Translations under genes and position numbers: made by a program
Source of the DNA: Actinocorallia sp. API 0066
Lineage (GTDB): Bacteria > Actinomycetota > Actinomycetes > Streptosporangiales > Streptosporangiaceae
Assembly (NCBI RefSeq): GCF_020991275.1
Contig: NZ_JAJLQY010000002.1
Location: forward strand, 1-64,000
Direction: 5' to 3'
DNA: 64,000 bases
The notes under the pieces: model-generated
What the model saw: only the letters and a program-made list of their open reading frames with translations
Database searches by the model: none
What the model was told of the DNA's origin: nothing
Shown: in pieces, positions 53,011 through 60,774 of the stretch
How positions within the stretch are numbered: position 1 is the first letter of the stretch
How the letters are laid out: each line of letters starts with the position of its first letter

Positions 53011-54609
53011 GTGCGGATCGCGGTGGCCTTCGGAGCGGAGGGAGACGGGGAGGTCCAGGCGCTCGACGGCACGGGCGGGCCGCGCCGGGTGCCGGATCTG
53101 GCGGCGGAGATCAGGGAGCTGGAGCGGACGGAGGGGCCGAGATGGGTGTGGGAGTCCACGGCACGCGATTACCCGAGGCTGCTCGCGGCGGGCGTGCGGG
53201 TGGCGCGCTGCCACGACGTGGAGCTGACCGAGGGGCTGCTGCTGGCGCGTGACGGCGTGTTCGGCGGGCCGCGTTCGGCCGCCGCCGTGCTGGCCCGGCG
53301 GCGCGGGGTCGAGCCGCCCGCCGACCGGCCGCGCGAGGACCAGCCGTCCCTGTTCGGCGGCGCGCCGCCGACCCCGCTGGCCGATGTCGTCGCCGCCTGG
53401 CGGGTCCAGGACGAGCGGCTGGGCGCGCTGCGCCTGCTGGCCGCCGCGGAGTCGGCGGGCGGTCTCGCCGCCGCCGAGATGAGCCACGACGGCGTCCCGT
53501 GGCGCGCCGACGCGCACGACGCGCTGCTCACCGAGCTGATCGGGCCGCGCCCCGCCCCCGGCATGCGCCCGCGCCTGCTCCAGAACCTCGCCGACAGCAT
53601 CTCCGCCGCCTTCGGCTCACACGTGAACCCGGATTCGCCCCAGCAGCTCCTGAAGGCGTTCGCGCAGGTCGGCCACCCGGTCTCCTCGACCCGCAGGTGG
53701 GAGCTGCGCAAGGTGGACCACCCGGCCGTCCCGCACGTGCTGGAGTACAAGGAACTCGCCCGCCTGTACACCGCGCACGGCTGGTCGTGGCTGGACGCGT
53801 GGGTGCGGGACGGAAGGTTCAGGCCCGAGTACGTCGTCGGGGGAGTGGTCTCGGGAAGGTGGGCGAGCAACGGCGGCGGCGCGCTCCAGATCCCCAAGGT
53901 GCTGCGCCGCGCCGTCGTCGCGGACGAGGGCTGGTCGCTCGTCGTGGCGGACGCCGCCCAGCTGGAACCAAGGGTGCTGGCCGCCCTCGCGGGCGACGGC
54001 GCGTTCACCGAGGCCGCCGCCCAGGGCGACCTGTACGCGGCCCTCGCCGACGCCTTCCCCGAGACGCCCGGTGGCCCGTCCCGCCGCGACAAGGCGAAGA
54101 TCGCGCTGCTGTCGGCGATGTACGGCGGCGGCACCGGCGAGGCGGTCGCGCTGCTCGCCGTGCTGCGCGCCCGCTTCCCCGCCGCCTTCGACTACGTGGA
54201 GGAGGCGGCCCGCGCGGGCGAGCGCGGCGCGTCGGTCAGCTCCCTGCTGGGCCGTGTCTCGCCGTCGGGCACCGCCGAGTACCGGGAGCTGATCACCACG
54301 GCCGAGGGCCGCAGGGCGGCGCTGTCGCGCGGCAGGTTCACCCGCAACTTCGTCGTCCAGGCGACGGCGGCCGAGTGGGCGCTCGCCCTCCTCGCCCTGC
54401 TGCGGCTGCGGCTGCGCGACAGACGGGCGCATCTCGTCTTCTACCAGCACGACGAGGTGATCGTGCACACGCCGGACGACGAGGTCGAGGAGGTGCGCGC
54501 GGCGGTCGCCGAGGCGGCGGGCGAGGCCACCGAGCTGCTGTTCGGAAGGACGCCGGTCGTCTTCCCGCTGCACACCTCGGTCGTGGCGAGCTACGCCGAC
54601 GCCAAGTGA
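53011..54609 (+). CDS. Bifunctional 3'-5' exonuclease/DNA polymerase, PolA-like
   Basis: A 532-residue family A polymerase-like protein without the 5' nuclease domain. The C-terminal polymerase part has motif A VVADAAQLEPRVLAAL, motif B RRDKAKIALLSAMYGGG and motif C YQHDEVIVHTP, and also GRWASNGGGALQIPK before motif A. The N-terminal 200 residues are a reduced exonuclease-like region. Actinobacteria often carry this shorter paralogue beside full PolA; a role in repair or gap filling is inferred. GTG 53011 is the start. Confidence 0.88.
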   Translation: MRIAVAFGAEGDGEVQALDGTGGPRRVPDLAAEIRELERTEGPRWVWESTARDYPRLLAAGVRVARCHDVELTEGLLLARDGVFGGPRSAAAVLARRRGVEPPADRPREDQPSLFGGAPPTPLADVVAAWRVQDERLGALRLLAAAESAGGLAAAEMSHDGVPWRADAHDALLTELIGPRPAPGMRPRLLQNLADSISAAFGSHVNPDSPQQLLKAFAQVGHPVSSTRRWELRKVDHPAVPHVLEYKELARLYTAHGWSWLDAWVRDGRFRPEYVVGGVVSGRWASNGGGALQIPKVLRRAVVADEGWSLVVADAAQLEPRVLAALAGDGAFTEAAAQGDLYAALADAFPETPGGPSRRDKAKIALLSAMYGGGTGEAVALLAVLRARFPAAFDYVEEAARAGERGASVSSLLGRVSPSGTAEYRELITTAEGRRAALSRGRFTRNFVVQATAAEWALALLALLRLRLRDRRAHLVFYQHDEVIVHTPDDEVEEVRAAVAEAAGEATELLFGRTPVVFPLHTSVVASYADAK

Positions 54610-54644
54610 GGATGCGGGGAGCGCGGCCGGGGTAGGGGATCGCC

Positions 54645-54923
54645 ATGGCTGACGAGAACCTCGACGACCTCCCCTCGCCCGAGCTGCACGCCAGGGCGGT
54701 GCGCCTGGCCAAGGAGCGGCACGACGTCGGCTTCCTGTGGGAGCTGCTGCGCTCGCTGCCCGCCGCCGAGGCCACCATCGGCGACATGGAGCGCAGCGAG
54801 ACCGACATCATGCGGGTCTTCGGCCTGGTCACCGATCTCATCGGCGCGGGTGAGGAGCCCCTGGCCGACGCCCTCCGCCCCCTGTACCTCGACTACCTGA
54901 AAGCCCATCTCGGCGACGGGTAG
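54645..54923 (+). CDS. Small conserved hypothetical protein
   Basis: A 92-residue helical protein (SPELHARAVRLAKERHDVGF, LWELLRSLPAAEATIGDMER, DALRPLYLDYLKAHLGDG). It lies 35 bases after the PolA-like gene and may share its transcript. I recognise no function; similar short proteins are widespread in actinomycetes. Confidence 0.75.
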   Translation: MADENLDDLPSPELHARAVRLAKERHDVGFLWELLRSLPAAEATIGDMERSETDIMRVFGLVTDLIGAGEEPLADALRPLYLDYLKAHLGDG

Positions 54924-54999
54924 CCCACCGAACAATCCGGGAGATTCCCGCCCAAGTAGGTAGGGTGAGGCCCTGGTGCGCGGGCGGGGAGGGGCCGGG

Positions 55000-55971
55000 G
55001 TGCGGATCGAGCAGCTGGAGTACCTCGCGGCGGTGACGCGCGCGGGTTCGCTGCGCCGCGCGGCCCGCGAGCTGCACGTGTCGCAGCCCGCGCTGAGCGA
55101 GACCATCCGCAACCTGGAGCGCGAGCTGGCGGTGACGCTGCTCGACCGCAGGCGCTCGGGCGCGGGCATCAGCGCCGACGGCCGCGAGCTGCTCCCGTAC
55201 ATCATGGACGTGCTGGAGGCGGTGGACCGGCTCGGCAGGGCGGCGGGCGAGCGCCGCGAGGGCGCCAGGACCGTCCGGCTCGGCACCGTCAACTCCGCGA
55301 CCGTGCCGCTGCTGGCCCCCGCGATCCAGGCGTTCCGGCGCGGCCGTCCCGACGCGCGGGTGGAGGTGCTCCAGGCGCAGCAGGCCGACATCCACCGCCA
55401 GCTCCTCGAAGGCTCCCTCGATCTCGGCCTCGTCAACGCGCTCACCGGCGACGACCTCCCGCCCGACCTCGACAGCACCCGGCTGCTGCGCGGCCGGGTG
55501 GTGGCCTGTGTGCGCCCCGGCGGGCCGCTCGCCGCGCTCGCCGAGGTGGGCCCCGGCGACCTGCTCGCCGAGCCCCTCATCGTCATGCGCGCCGGATACC
55601 TCATGCACCGGTACGTGCACCGGCTGTTCGGCGGGCGCACACCCCCGTACTCCTACTCGGCCGACGGCGCCGAGATGGGCAAGCTGCTCGTCGCCGAGGG
55701 GCTCGGCGCCACGCTGCTGCCGGACTTCAGCGTGGTCGGCGACCCGTTGGAGCGGGCGGGCGTGATCACCGTGCGGCCGCTCGCCGATCCGGCGGCCGAC
55801 GTGGCCCTCTACCTCCAGACGCGGCGTTCCCCGCGCGTCCCCGGCGCCGTCGCCGAGCTGCACCGGGCGCTGGTGCGGCAGGCGGCGCGCGCCGGATCAG
55901 CCGGGCCGCACGGCGGTGGTGACGCGCAGCCGGGTCCGCAGGACGACCTCCTCCCCCTCGACGGCGGGTGA
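55000..55971 (+). CDS. LysR family transcriptional regulator
   Basis: A 323-residue LysR protein. The HTH is QLEYLAAVTRAGSLRRAARE followed by LHVSQPALSETIRNLERELA. The effector domain starts VRLGTVNSATVPLLAPAIQA and includes LLVAEGLGATLLPDF. GTG 55000 has a GGGAGGGG ribosome binding site. The last 25 residues (GSAGPHGGGDAQPGP) are a low-complexity extension that overlaps the convergent methyltransferase gene by 75 bases. Confidence 0.9.
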   Translation: MRIEQLEYLAAVTRAGSLRRAARELHVSQPALSETIRNLERELAVTLLDRRRSGAGISADGRELLPYIMDVLEAVDRLGRAAGERREGARTVRLGTVNSATVPLLAPAIQAFRRGRPDARVEVLQAQQADIHRQLLEGSLDLGLVNALTGDDLPPDLDSTRLLRGRVVACVRPGGPLAALAEVGPGDLLAEPLIVMRAGYLMHRYVHRLFGGRTPPYSYSADGAEMGKLLVAEGLGATLLPDFSVVGDPLERAGVITVRPLADPAADVALYLQTRRSPRVPGAVAELHRALVRQAARAGSAGPHGGGDAQPGPQDDLLPLDGG

Positions 55972-56703
55972 CAGCGCCGCGTAGGCGGCCTCCCGCGCCT
56001 CGTCCAGCCGCTCGGTGGGGATCGACTCCAGCAGCCCGCGCATCCCGTGCGTCCACAGCCACCGCCACACGTGGTCGAGGTCGCTGAACCGCGTCTCGAC
56101 GGGCACCTCGGTGATCTCCACCGCTTCCCACAGGGTGAGAAGCGCGCGGATCTCCTCCGGCTTCTCGAACCTGTCGGCTGGGCGCTCGCCCTGGCCGGGT
56201 GGGCAGAGCGCCGCGAGCGCCTTCACGGTGCCGCCGAAGACGGGATCGTGCCGCGCGAACGTGCTGAACGCGAGCCGTCCGCCGGGGCGCAGCACCCGCG
56301 TGTAGGCGGCCAGCGCCTCCTCCGGCACGGGCAGGAAGAACAGGACGAGCCCGGCGAGGACGACGTCGAACGTGCCGTCCGGGAAGTCCGGTTCGGCGGC
56401 GTCGCCCAGCGCGACCGACACCCAGGGCAGGTCGGCGGCGGCCTCGGCGGTGCGGGCCACCATGCCGGGCGCGAGGTCGGTGCCGACGACGGTGCCGCGC
56501 GGGCCCGCCGCCGCGGCCGCCGGGAACAGCACGTGGCCGCGCCCGCAGCCGACGTCGAGCACCCGCTCGCCCGGCGCCACCCCGGCGCGCTCGACCAGCG
56601 CCCGCCCCATCGGCGCGAAGTACTCGACGCCGAGCTCCTCGTACGACTCGGCGGTCTTGTCGAACAGCGCGGCCACCGCCGCCTTGGCCTCGGAAGCGTT
56701 CAT
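55897..56703 (-). CDS. SAM-dependent class I methyltransferase
   Basis: A 268-residue methyltransferase. Motif I is ERVLDVGCGRGHVLFPAAAA, motif II GTVVGTDLAPGMV, post-motif GDAAEPDFPDGTFDVVLAGL, and motif III-like RVLRPGGRLAFST. It resembles UbiE/arsenite-type small-molecule methyltransferases; the substrate is unknown. ATG 56703 or 56712 can start it. Its upstream region carries copy 1 of a 72-base structured repeat. Confidence 0.87.
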   Translation of the reverse strand: MNASEAKAAVAALFDKTAESYEELGVEYFAPMGRALVERAGVAPGERVLDVGCGRGHVLFPAAAAAGPRGTVVGTDLAPGMVARTAEAAADLPWVSVALGDAAEPDFPDGTFDVVLAGLVLFFLPVPEEALAAYTRVLRPGGRLAFSTFARHDPVFGGTVKALAALCPPGQGERPADRFEKPEEIRALLTLWEAVEITEVPVETRFSDLDHVWRWLWTHGMRGLLESIPTERLDEAREAAYAALSPAVEGEEVVLRTRLRVTTAVRPG

Positions 56704-56742
56704 GTCCCGCATCCTGGCACGCCCCACCGACAGAACAAGACA

Positions 56743-56814
56743 CGGCCCGGGGGCGGCCGCTCCCGACGAAGTCGGGGTCGCGAAGCGGCCGTTCTCCGGG
56801 CCCATCGAACACGG
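56743..56814 (+). repeat. 72-base structured repeat, copy 1
   Basis: 94% identical to 57208-57279 (4 differences in 72). It folds as nested stems: an outer arm CCCGGGGG/TCTCCGGG, then CGGCCGCT/AGCGGCCG, then CCCGAC-GAA-GTCGGG. It sits 31 bases upstream of the methyltransferase start. In the plus frame it encodes AAAPDEVGVAKRPFSGPIEHG followed directly by TGA. Confidence 0.9.
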
Positions 56815-56968
56815 GTGATACCGGGCGGACCGGGCGGAACCGCGGATGTGCGGTCAGCGGGGGGTCAAGGCGCGGTACGGGCTCGGCCATGACGGCACCG
56901 CCGTGCCGCGCCGCCCGCGATTCTGCCTAGCGCCCGACCCATCCGTCGTCACGCGAAGGGGACACCCG

Positions 56969-57379
56969 ATGCACACAGCGAGGACGGCCGCCGCGGCCGC
57001 GCTGCTCGTCCTGCTCGTCGGCGCCGCGCCCGCCCACGCGGCGCCCGCGCCGCCCGCCAAGCCCGAGGGGCTGCTGGCCGAGGTCACCTCGGTGCTCGGG
57101 GACTTCTTCTGCACCGTCTTCGACTCCTGCGGCCGCAAGCCGCAGGGCAAGCCGAAGAAGCCGCGCGGGATCAAGCCGAAAAAACCCGGCATGCCCGCCA
57201 AGCGCACCGGCCCGGAGGCGGCCGCTCCCGACGAAGTCGGGGCCGCGAAGCGGCCGACCTCCGGGCCCATCGAACACGGTTCCGTCGGCACCGCCCTGAA
57301 CCCCGCCGAGCTGGGCCTGCCCGGCTACGGTCCGTCGCCTTGGACCTGGCCTTACGACCCGCCCGTCGTCGTCTCCTGA
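56969..57379 (+). CDS. Small secreted protein, Lys/Pro-rich
   Basis: A 136-residue exported protein. The signal peptide MHTARTAAAAALLVLLVGAA ends at AHA-AP around residue 25. The mature part has one cysteine pair (FFCTVFDSC), a basic segment GKPKKPRGIKPKKPGMPAK, and a C-terminus rich in Pro/Trp (GPSPWTWPYDPPVVVS). The AAAPDEVGAAKRPTSGPIEHG segment is encoded by copy 2 of the 72-base repeat. ATG 56969 follows GAAGGGGA. The function is unknown; cell-wall interaction is plausible from the basic stretch. Confidence 0.78.
   Translation: MHTARTAAAAALLVLLVGAAPAHAAPAPPAKPEGLLAEVTSVLGDFFCTVFDSCGRKPQGKPKKPRGIKPKKPGMPAKRTGPEAAAPDEVGAAKRPTSGPIEHGSVGTALNPAELGLPGYGPSPWTWPYDPPVVVS
57208..57279 (+). repeat. 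72-base structured repeat, copy 2
   Basis: The second copy of the block at 56743, 465 bases downstream and in the same orientation, here inside the secreted-protein gene. The outer stem is fully Watson-Crick (CCCGGAGG/CCTCCGGG), the middle stem CGGCCGCT/AGCGGCCG and the inner CCCGAC-GAA-GTCGGG are identical to copy 1. Confidence 0.9.
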
Positions 57380-57410
57380 CGGCCGTCGCGCTTCGCCGCC
57401 CGTCCTCCGC

Positions 57411-58310
57411 TCAGCGGGGGGCGGGCGAGTCGTCGGTGGGGCCGCCCTCCGGGGCCGCCGGGCGCGGGGCCGGGATCAGGGCGCCGTTCCCCTGGGCGGG
57501 CGAGGCGAGGTCGGTGACGGTCTTGCGTAGGGCGGCCAGTTCGCCCCGGAGCGACCTGAGTTCCTCGATCACGAGCGCGTCAGCGGACTGTTCACGACGG
57601 TCCAGTTGGTCGAGACCCTCCTGGATGTCGCCGAGCACCTCGGGTTCCATCGCGCTCACGGTGATGGCGATGAACAGGTTCAGGATCACAAAGGTCGAGA
57701 TCAGGATGTAGACCAGGAAGAACGCCCAGGCCCACGGGTGGGCGTCCATGAGGGGCCGGGCGACGTCGGACCAGCCGTCGCCCGTCATGATCTGGAACAG
57801 GGTGAAGGCGGAGGCGCCGAGGTCGCCGAACTGCTCGTCGTCGGTGGAGGCGAACAGCCGCGTCGCCATGACGGCGGCGACGTAGAGGATCAGCCCGAGC
57901 AACGCCGTGATCGACATCAGGCCCGGAATCGCCGTGAGCAGCGCCGTCACCACCCGCCGCATGCTCGGCACGACGGAGATGAGCCGCAGCGCGCGCAGCA
58001 CCCGCAGCGACCGCAGGATGGCCAGCGAGCCCGACGCGGGCACCAGCGCGACGCCGACGATCGCGAGGTCGAAGCAGTTCCACGGGTCGCGGAAGAACCG
58101 CAGCCGGTGCGCGTACAGCCGCAGCCCCAGCTCGACCACAAAGACGGCGAGCGCGACCCGGTCGACGAGGTGCAGGAGGTCCCCGTACCTGTCGAGGAGG
58201 CGCGGTGACGTCTCGCAGCCGAGCGTCACCGCGTTGACGACGATGACGGCGGCGATGAACCGCTGGAAGGCGCGGGCGTCGACCAGCGCCCGGATCCGGT
58301 CGCGCGTCAC
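57411..58310 (-). CDS. Bacterial voltage-gated cation channel, NaChBac family
   Basis: A 299-residue single-repeat (six-helix) ion channel. S4 is RSLRVLRALRLISVVPSMRR with four or five regularly spaced arginines. The pore reads FTLFQIMTGDGWSDVARP, where the filter TGDGWSD replaces the TLESWAS of NaChBac. The S6 is VYILISTFVILNLFIAITVS, and a cytoplasmic coiled coil (QEGLDQLDRREQSADALVIE) follows. Acidic residues at filter positions 3 and 7 suggest calcium permeability. GTG 58310 overlaps the M56 protease stop, so it belongs to the blaI-type operon. Confidence 0.9.
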   Translation of the reverse strand: MTRDRIRALVDARAFQRFIAAVIVVNAVTLGCETSPRLLDRYGDLLHLVDRVALAVFVVELGLRLYAHRLRFFRDPWNCFDLAIVGVALVPASGSLAILRSLRVLRALRLISVVPSMRRVVTALLTAIPGLMSITALLGLILYVAAVMATRLFASTDDEQFGDLGASAFTLFQIMTGDGWSDVARPLMDAHPWAWAFFLVYILISTFVILNLFIAITVSAMEPEVLGDIQEGLDQLDRREQSADALVIEELRSLRGELAALRKTVTDLASPAQGNGALIPAPRPAAPEGGPTDDSPAPR

Positions 58311-59182
58311 AGGAACGTCAGCCGGAACGCCTGGTCGAGCTGGAGCGCGGCGAGCGCGAGCCCGACGGTGGTCATGCCGGTACCGAGCAGGATCATCGGG
58401 CCGGTCACCCGGTTGCGGTCGGGGGCGCGCACGAGCAGCGCCCGCACTCTCCCGACGACGCCGGAGTCGGCGAAGGCCGGGAACGGTCCTGGCGCGGCGG
58501 GCTGCTGGAGCAGCGCGACCCGCGCGATGGTCCGGGCGACGTGCTCGCGGTCCCCGACGGCGTCAGCGGCGTCCTCGTCGGCCCAGCGCTCGATCGCGAA
58601 CCGCAGCCGGGCGCGCAGCGGCCGCAGCACGGGCACGCAGGCGGCGGCGAGCGCGGCGGTGGCGAGGTACCGGTGGTGGCCGTGCCGCAGGTGCGACCCC
58701 TCGTGCTCGAAGACGACCCGCAGCTCGCTCGGGTCGAGCGCGGTGAGCAGGCCGCGCGAGGCGAGCACGCCGCCGTTGCGGCCCGGCACGGCGACGGCGA
58801 TGGGCACGTCGGTCTCCAGCACGGCGCGCGAGGTCTCCTCGGCCCGCCGCACCTCGGCGGCGGCCCGCAGCGTGACGGTCAGGGCGGTCGCGAGAAGCGC
58901 CGTGAACAGCACCACGGCCGGGACGCCGAGCGCCGCCGGGATCGGCGTGTCGTCGCCGATCAGCGCCCACTCGGGGAGCTGGTTCGCGATCTTCGGGAAG
59001 AGGCTCGCGCCGAAGTTCACCGCGACGAAGAAGAGGGTCCCGGCGGTGGCCAGGAGGGTGCTGGCGGCGACGGTGCCGAGGACCCGGGCCGACCACATGG
59101 GGTGCAGGGGGAGCGGCGCGAGGCCCAGGATGACGGAGAACGCGAGGGTGAGCGCGGCGGGGAGGAACGTCCAGGTCGTCAC
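58307..59182 (-). CDS. M56-family membrane metallopeptidase (BlaR1-like)
   Basis: A 291-residue membrane protease. Four hydrophobic helices surround a cytosolic zinc motif HEGSHLRHGHH (HExxH form), followed by ERWADEDAADAVGDRE, the third-ligand region of M56 proteins. There is no penicillin-binding sensor domain. In Bla/Mec-like systems such a protease cleaves or triggers cleavage of the BlaI repressor encoded next to it. Its GTG start overlaps the blaI stop, and its stop overlaps the ion channel start. Confidence 0.92.
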   Translation of the reverse strand: MTTWTFLPAALTLAFSVILGLAPLPLHPMWSARVLGTVAASTLLATAGTLFFVAVNFGASLFPKIANQLPEWALIGDDTPIPAALGVPAVVLFTALLATALTVTLRAAAEVRRAEETSRAVLETDVPIAVAVPGRNGGVLASRGLLTALDPSELRVVFEHEGSHLRHGHHRYLATAALAAACVPVLRPLRARLRFAIERWADEDAADAVGDREHVARTIARVALLQQPAAPGPFPAFADSGVVGRVRALLVRAPDRNRVTGPMILLGTGMTTVGLALAALQLDQAFRLTFL

Positions 59183-59541
59183 GGCCCGTCCTTCCCGAGT
59201 ATCTGCCGCAGCGCGGCCTCCTCGTCGGCGGTGAGGGTCTTGACGAACTGGCTGAGCACGTTGAAGGAGTCGCTGGCGTAGCGCAGGTGGTCGTGCATCC
59301 GGTCGGCGACCAGGCGCGCCTCGTCCACGGCGATCCGGTAGCGGAACGACCTGCCGTCGCGTTCGCGGGTGACGAGGCCCTTGTCGTGCAGGCGGAACAG
59401 CACGGTGTTGATGGTGGTGTAGGCGGGGTCGCCGGGGATGCGGGCCTGGAGTTCGGCGGTGGAGAGCGCGAGTTCGGGCGAGTCGGAGAGCGCGGCGAGG
59501 ATCTCGGCTTCGAGCTGCCCCAGCTGACGTCTCCGCGGCAC
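59179..59541 (-). CDS. BlaI/MecI/CopY family repressor
   Basis: A 120-residue winged-helix repressor: RRRQLGQLEAEILAALSDSP, LSTAELQARIPGDPAYTTIN, TVLFRLHDKGLVTRERDGRS and a dimerisation tail ADRMHDHLRYASDSFNVLSQ. GTG 59541 has GGGAG 8 bases upstream. Two TACAnnTGTA-like dyads in the divergent gap to spo0M are its likely operators. It heads the operon repressor-protease-channel. Confidence 0.92.
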   Translation of the reverse strand: MPRRRQLGQLEAEILAALSDSPELALSTAELQARIPGDPAYTTINTVLFRLHDKGLVTRERDGRSFRYRIAVDEARLVADRMHDHLRYASDSFNVLSQFVKTLTADEEAALRQILGKDGP

Positions 59542-59580
59542 GGTCAACTCCCTGGTCGTCGAAGGATCACCAGCACAAAC

Positions 59581-59616
59581 TACAGATGTAGTTGTCGGTA
59601 ACAAACTACGGATGTA
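59581..59616. promoter_or_regulatory. Tandem BlaI-type operators
   Basis: TACAGATGTA at 59581-59590 is a perfect match to the BlaI/MecI core TACAnnTGTA, and TACGGATGTA at 59607-59616 differs at one base. Both are extended by AAAC on the left. They lie between blaI (start 59541) and spo0M (start 59678) and could repress both directions. Confidence 0.85.
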
Positions 59617-59677
59617 ATAGTAGCGGGGAAAATGATCGCCGGCCGTGCCGTTCACCGGTGCGGGGGAGGGATTCTTC

Positions 59678-60700
59678 GTGATCTTCAAGAGAGTGCTGGG
59701 CTCACTCGGGATCGGCGGGCCGACCGTCGACACCGTTCTGCACACGCCGTCGTGCGTACCCGGCGGTGCCCTGCGCGGGGAGGTGCGCGTGCAGGCCGCG
59801 GACTACGACGTCGAGTTCCAGCGGATCAGCCTCGGCCTCGTCACCCGGATGGAGGTCGAACACGGCGACGGCGAGGCCGTCGGCGACGTCGAGTTCTTCA
59901 AGGTGGACGTCTCCGGCGGCTTCAGGCTCAAGGCAGGGCAGTCCACCGCCGTGCCGTTCGAGCTCGCCGTCCCGTGGGAGACCCCGGTGACCGCCGTCTA
60001 CGGGACGCCGCTGCACGGCATGTCCATGGGCGTGCGCACCGAGCTCGCCGTCGCGGCGGGCGTCGACAAGGGCGACCTCGACGCGTTCGCGGTGACGCCG
60101 CTGCCGTCCCAGGAGGCGGTGCTCGACGCGTTCGGCGCGCTCGGCTTCCGCTTCAAGGGCGCCGACGTCGAGCACGGCAGGCTGCACGGTGTGGACCAGC
60201 GGCTGCCGTTCTACCAGGAGATCGAGTTCTACCCGCCGCCGCAGTACCAGGGCACGATCAACGAGGTCGAGCTGACGTTCGTCGCGGACCCGTGGAACCT
60301 GACCGTGGTCCTGGAGGCCGACAAGCGCGGCGGGCTGTTCAGCGAGGGCCACGACGCGTTCGGCCGCTTCACCGTCGCGCACGCCGACGCCGCGCACACC
60401 GACTGGACGGCGCAGATCGCGTCCTGGCTGGACGCGGTCGGCTCCCACGGCTCCCACGGCTCCCACGGCGGCTACGGGGCGCAGGGCGGGCACTTCGCGC
60501 CCCCGCACCAGCCGCACTACGGCCACCACGACCCGCACGGCCACGGCCAGCACGGGCACGGCGACCACGGGCACCACGGCGGCGGCGGGCCCGGCTGGGG
60601 CGGTGTCGCGGCGGGCGTCGCGGGCGGCATGGTCGCCGGGTACGTCGCGGGCGAGGTGTTCGACGAGGTCTTCGGCGACGACGAGGACTCCGAGGACTGA
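59678..60700 (+). CDS. Spo0M-like arrestin-fold protein
   Basis: A 340-residue SpoOM family protein. The arrestin-like domain covers about residues 1-250 (IFKRVLGSLGIGGPTVDTVL, GEVRVQAADYDVEFQRISLG, TPLHGMSMGVRTELAVAAG, EIEFYPPPQY). A glycine/histidine-rich linker with GSHGSHGSHGG and HGHGQHGHGDHGHHG could bind metal. It ends in the family tail MVAGYVAGEVFDEVF plus acidic residues. GTG 59678 has GGGGGAGGGA 6 bases upstream. Spo0M affects sporulation or cell-division control in Bacillus; its role here is unknown. Confidence 0.88.
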   Translation: MIFKRVLGSLGIGGPTVDTVLHTPSCVPGGALRGEVRVQAADYDVEFQRISLGLVTRMEVEHGDGEAVGDVEFFKVDVSGGFRLKAGQSTAVPFELAVPWETPVTAVYGTPLHGMSMGVRTELAVAAGVDKGDLDAFAVTPLPSQEAVLDAFGALGFRFKGADVEHGRLHGVDQRLPFYQEIEFYPPPQYQGTINEVELTFVADPWNLTVVLEADKRGGLFSEGHDAFGRFTVAHADAAHTDWTAQIASWLDAVGSHGSHGSHGGYGAQGGHFAPPHQPHYGHHDPHGHGQHGHGDHGHHGGGGPGWGGVAAGVAGGMVAGYVAGEVFDEVFGDDEDSED

Positions 60701-60721
60701 CCCGCGACGGGACGTGAACGG

Positions 60722-60762
60722 AACGGCCTCCGTCCCGTTCTTCCGGGGGGACGGAGGCCGTT
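60722..60762. terminator. Bidirectional hairpin between spo0M and chitinase
   Basis: A perfect 15-bp stem AACGGCCTCCGTCCC/GGGACGGAGGCCGTT with an 11-base loop separates the two convergent stop codons. Confidence 0.85.
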
Positions 60763-60774
60763 GTCGAGCGGCTG

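Noticed and set aside
60440-60468. Triple GGCTCCCAC repeat as a regulatory element
   Set aside because: It encodes GSH repeats within the glycine/histidine-rich linker of the Spo0M-like protein; coding low complexity explains it.
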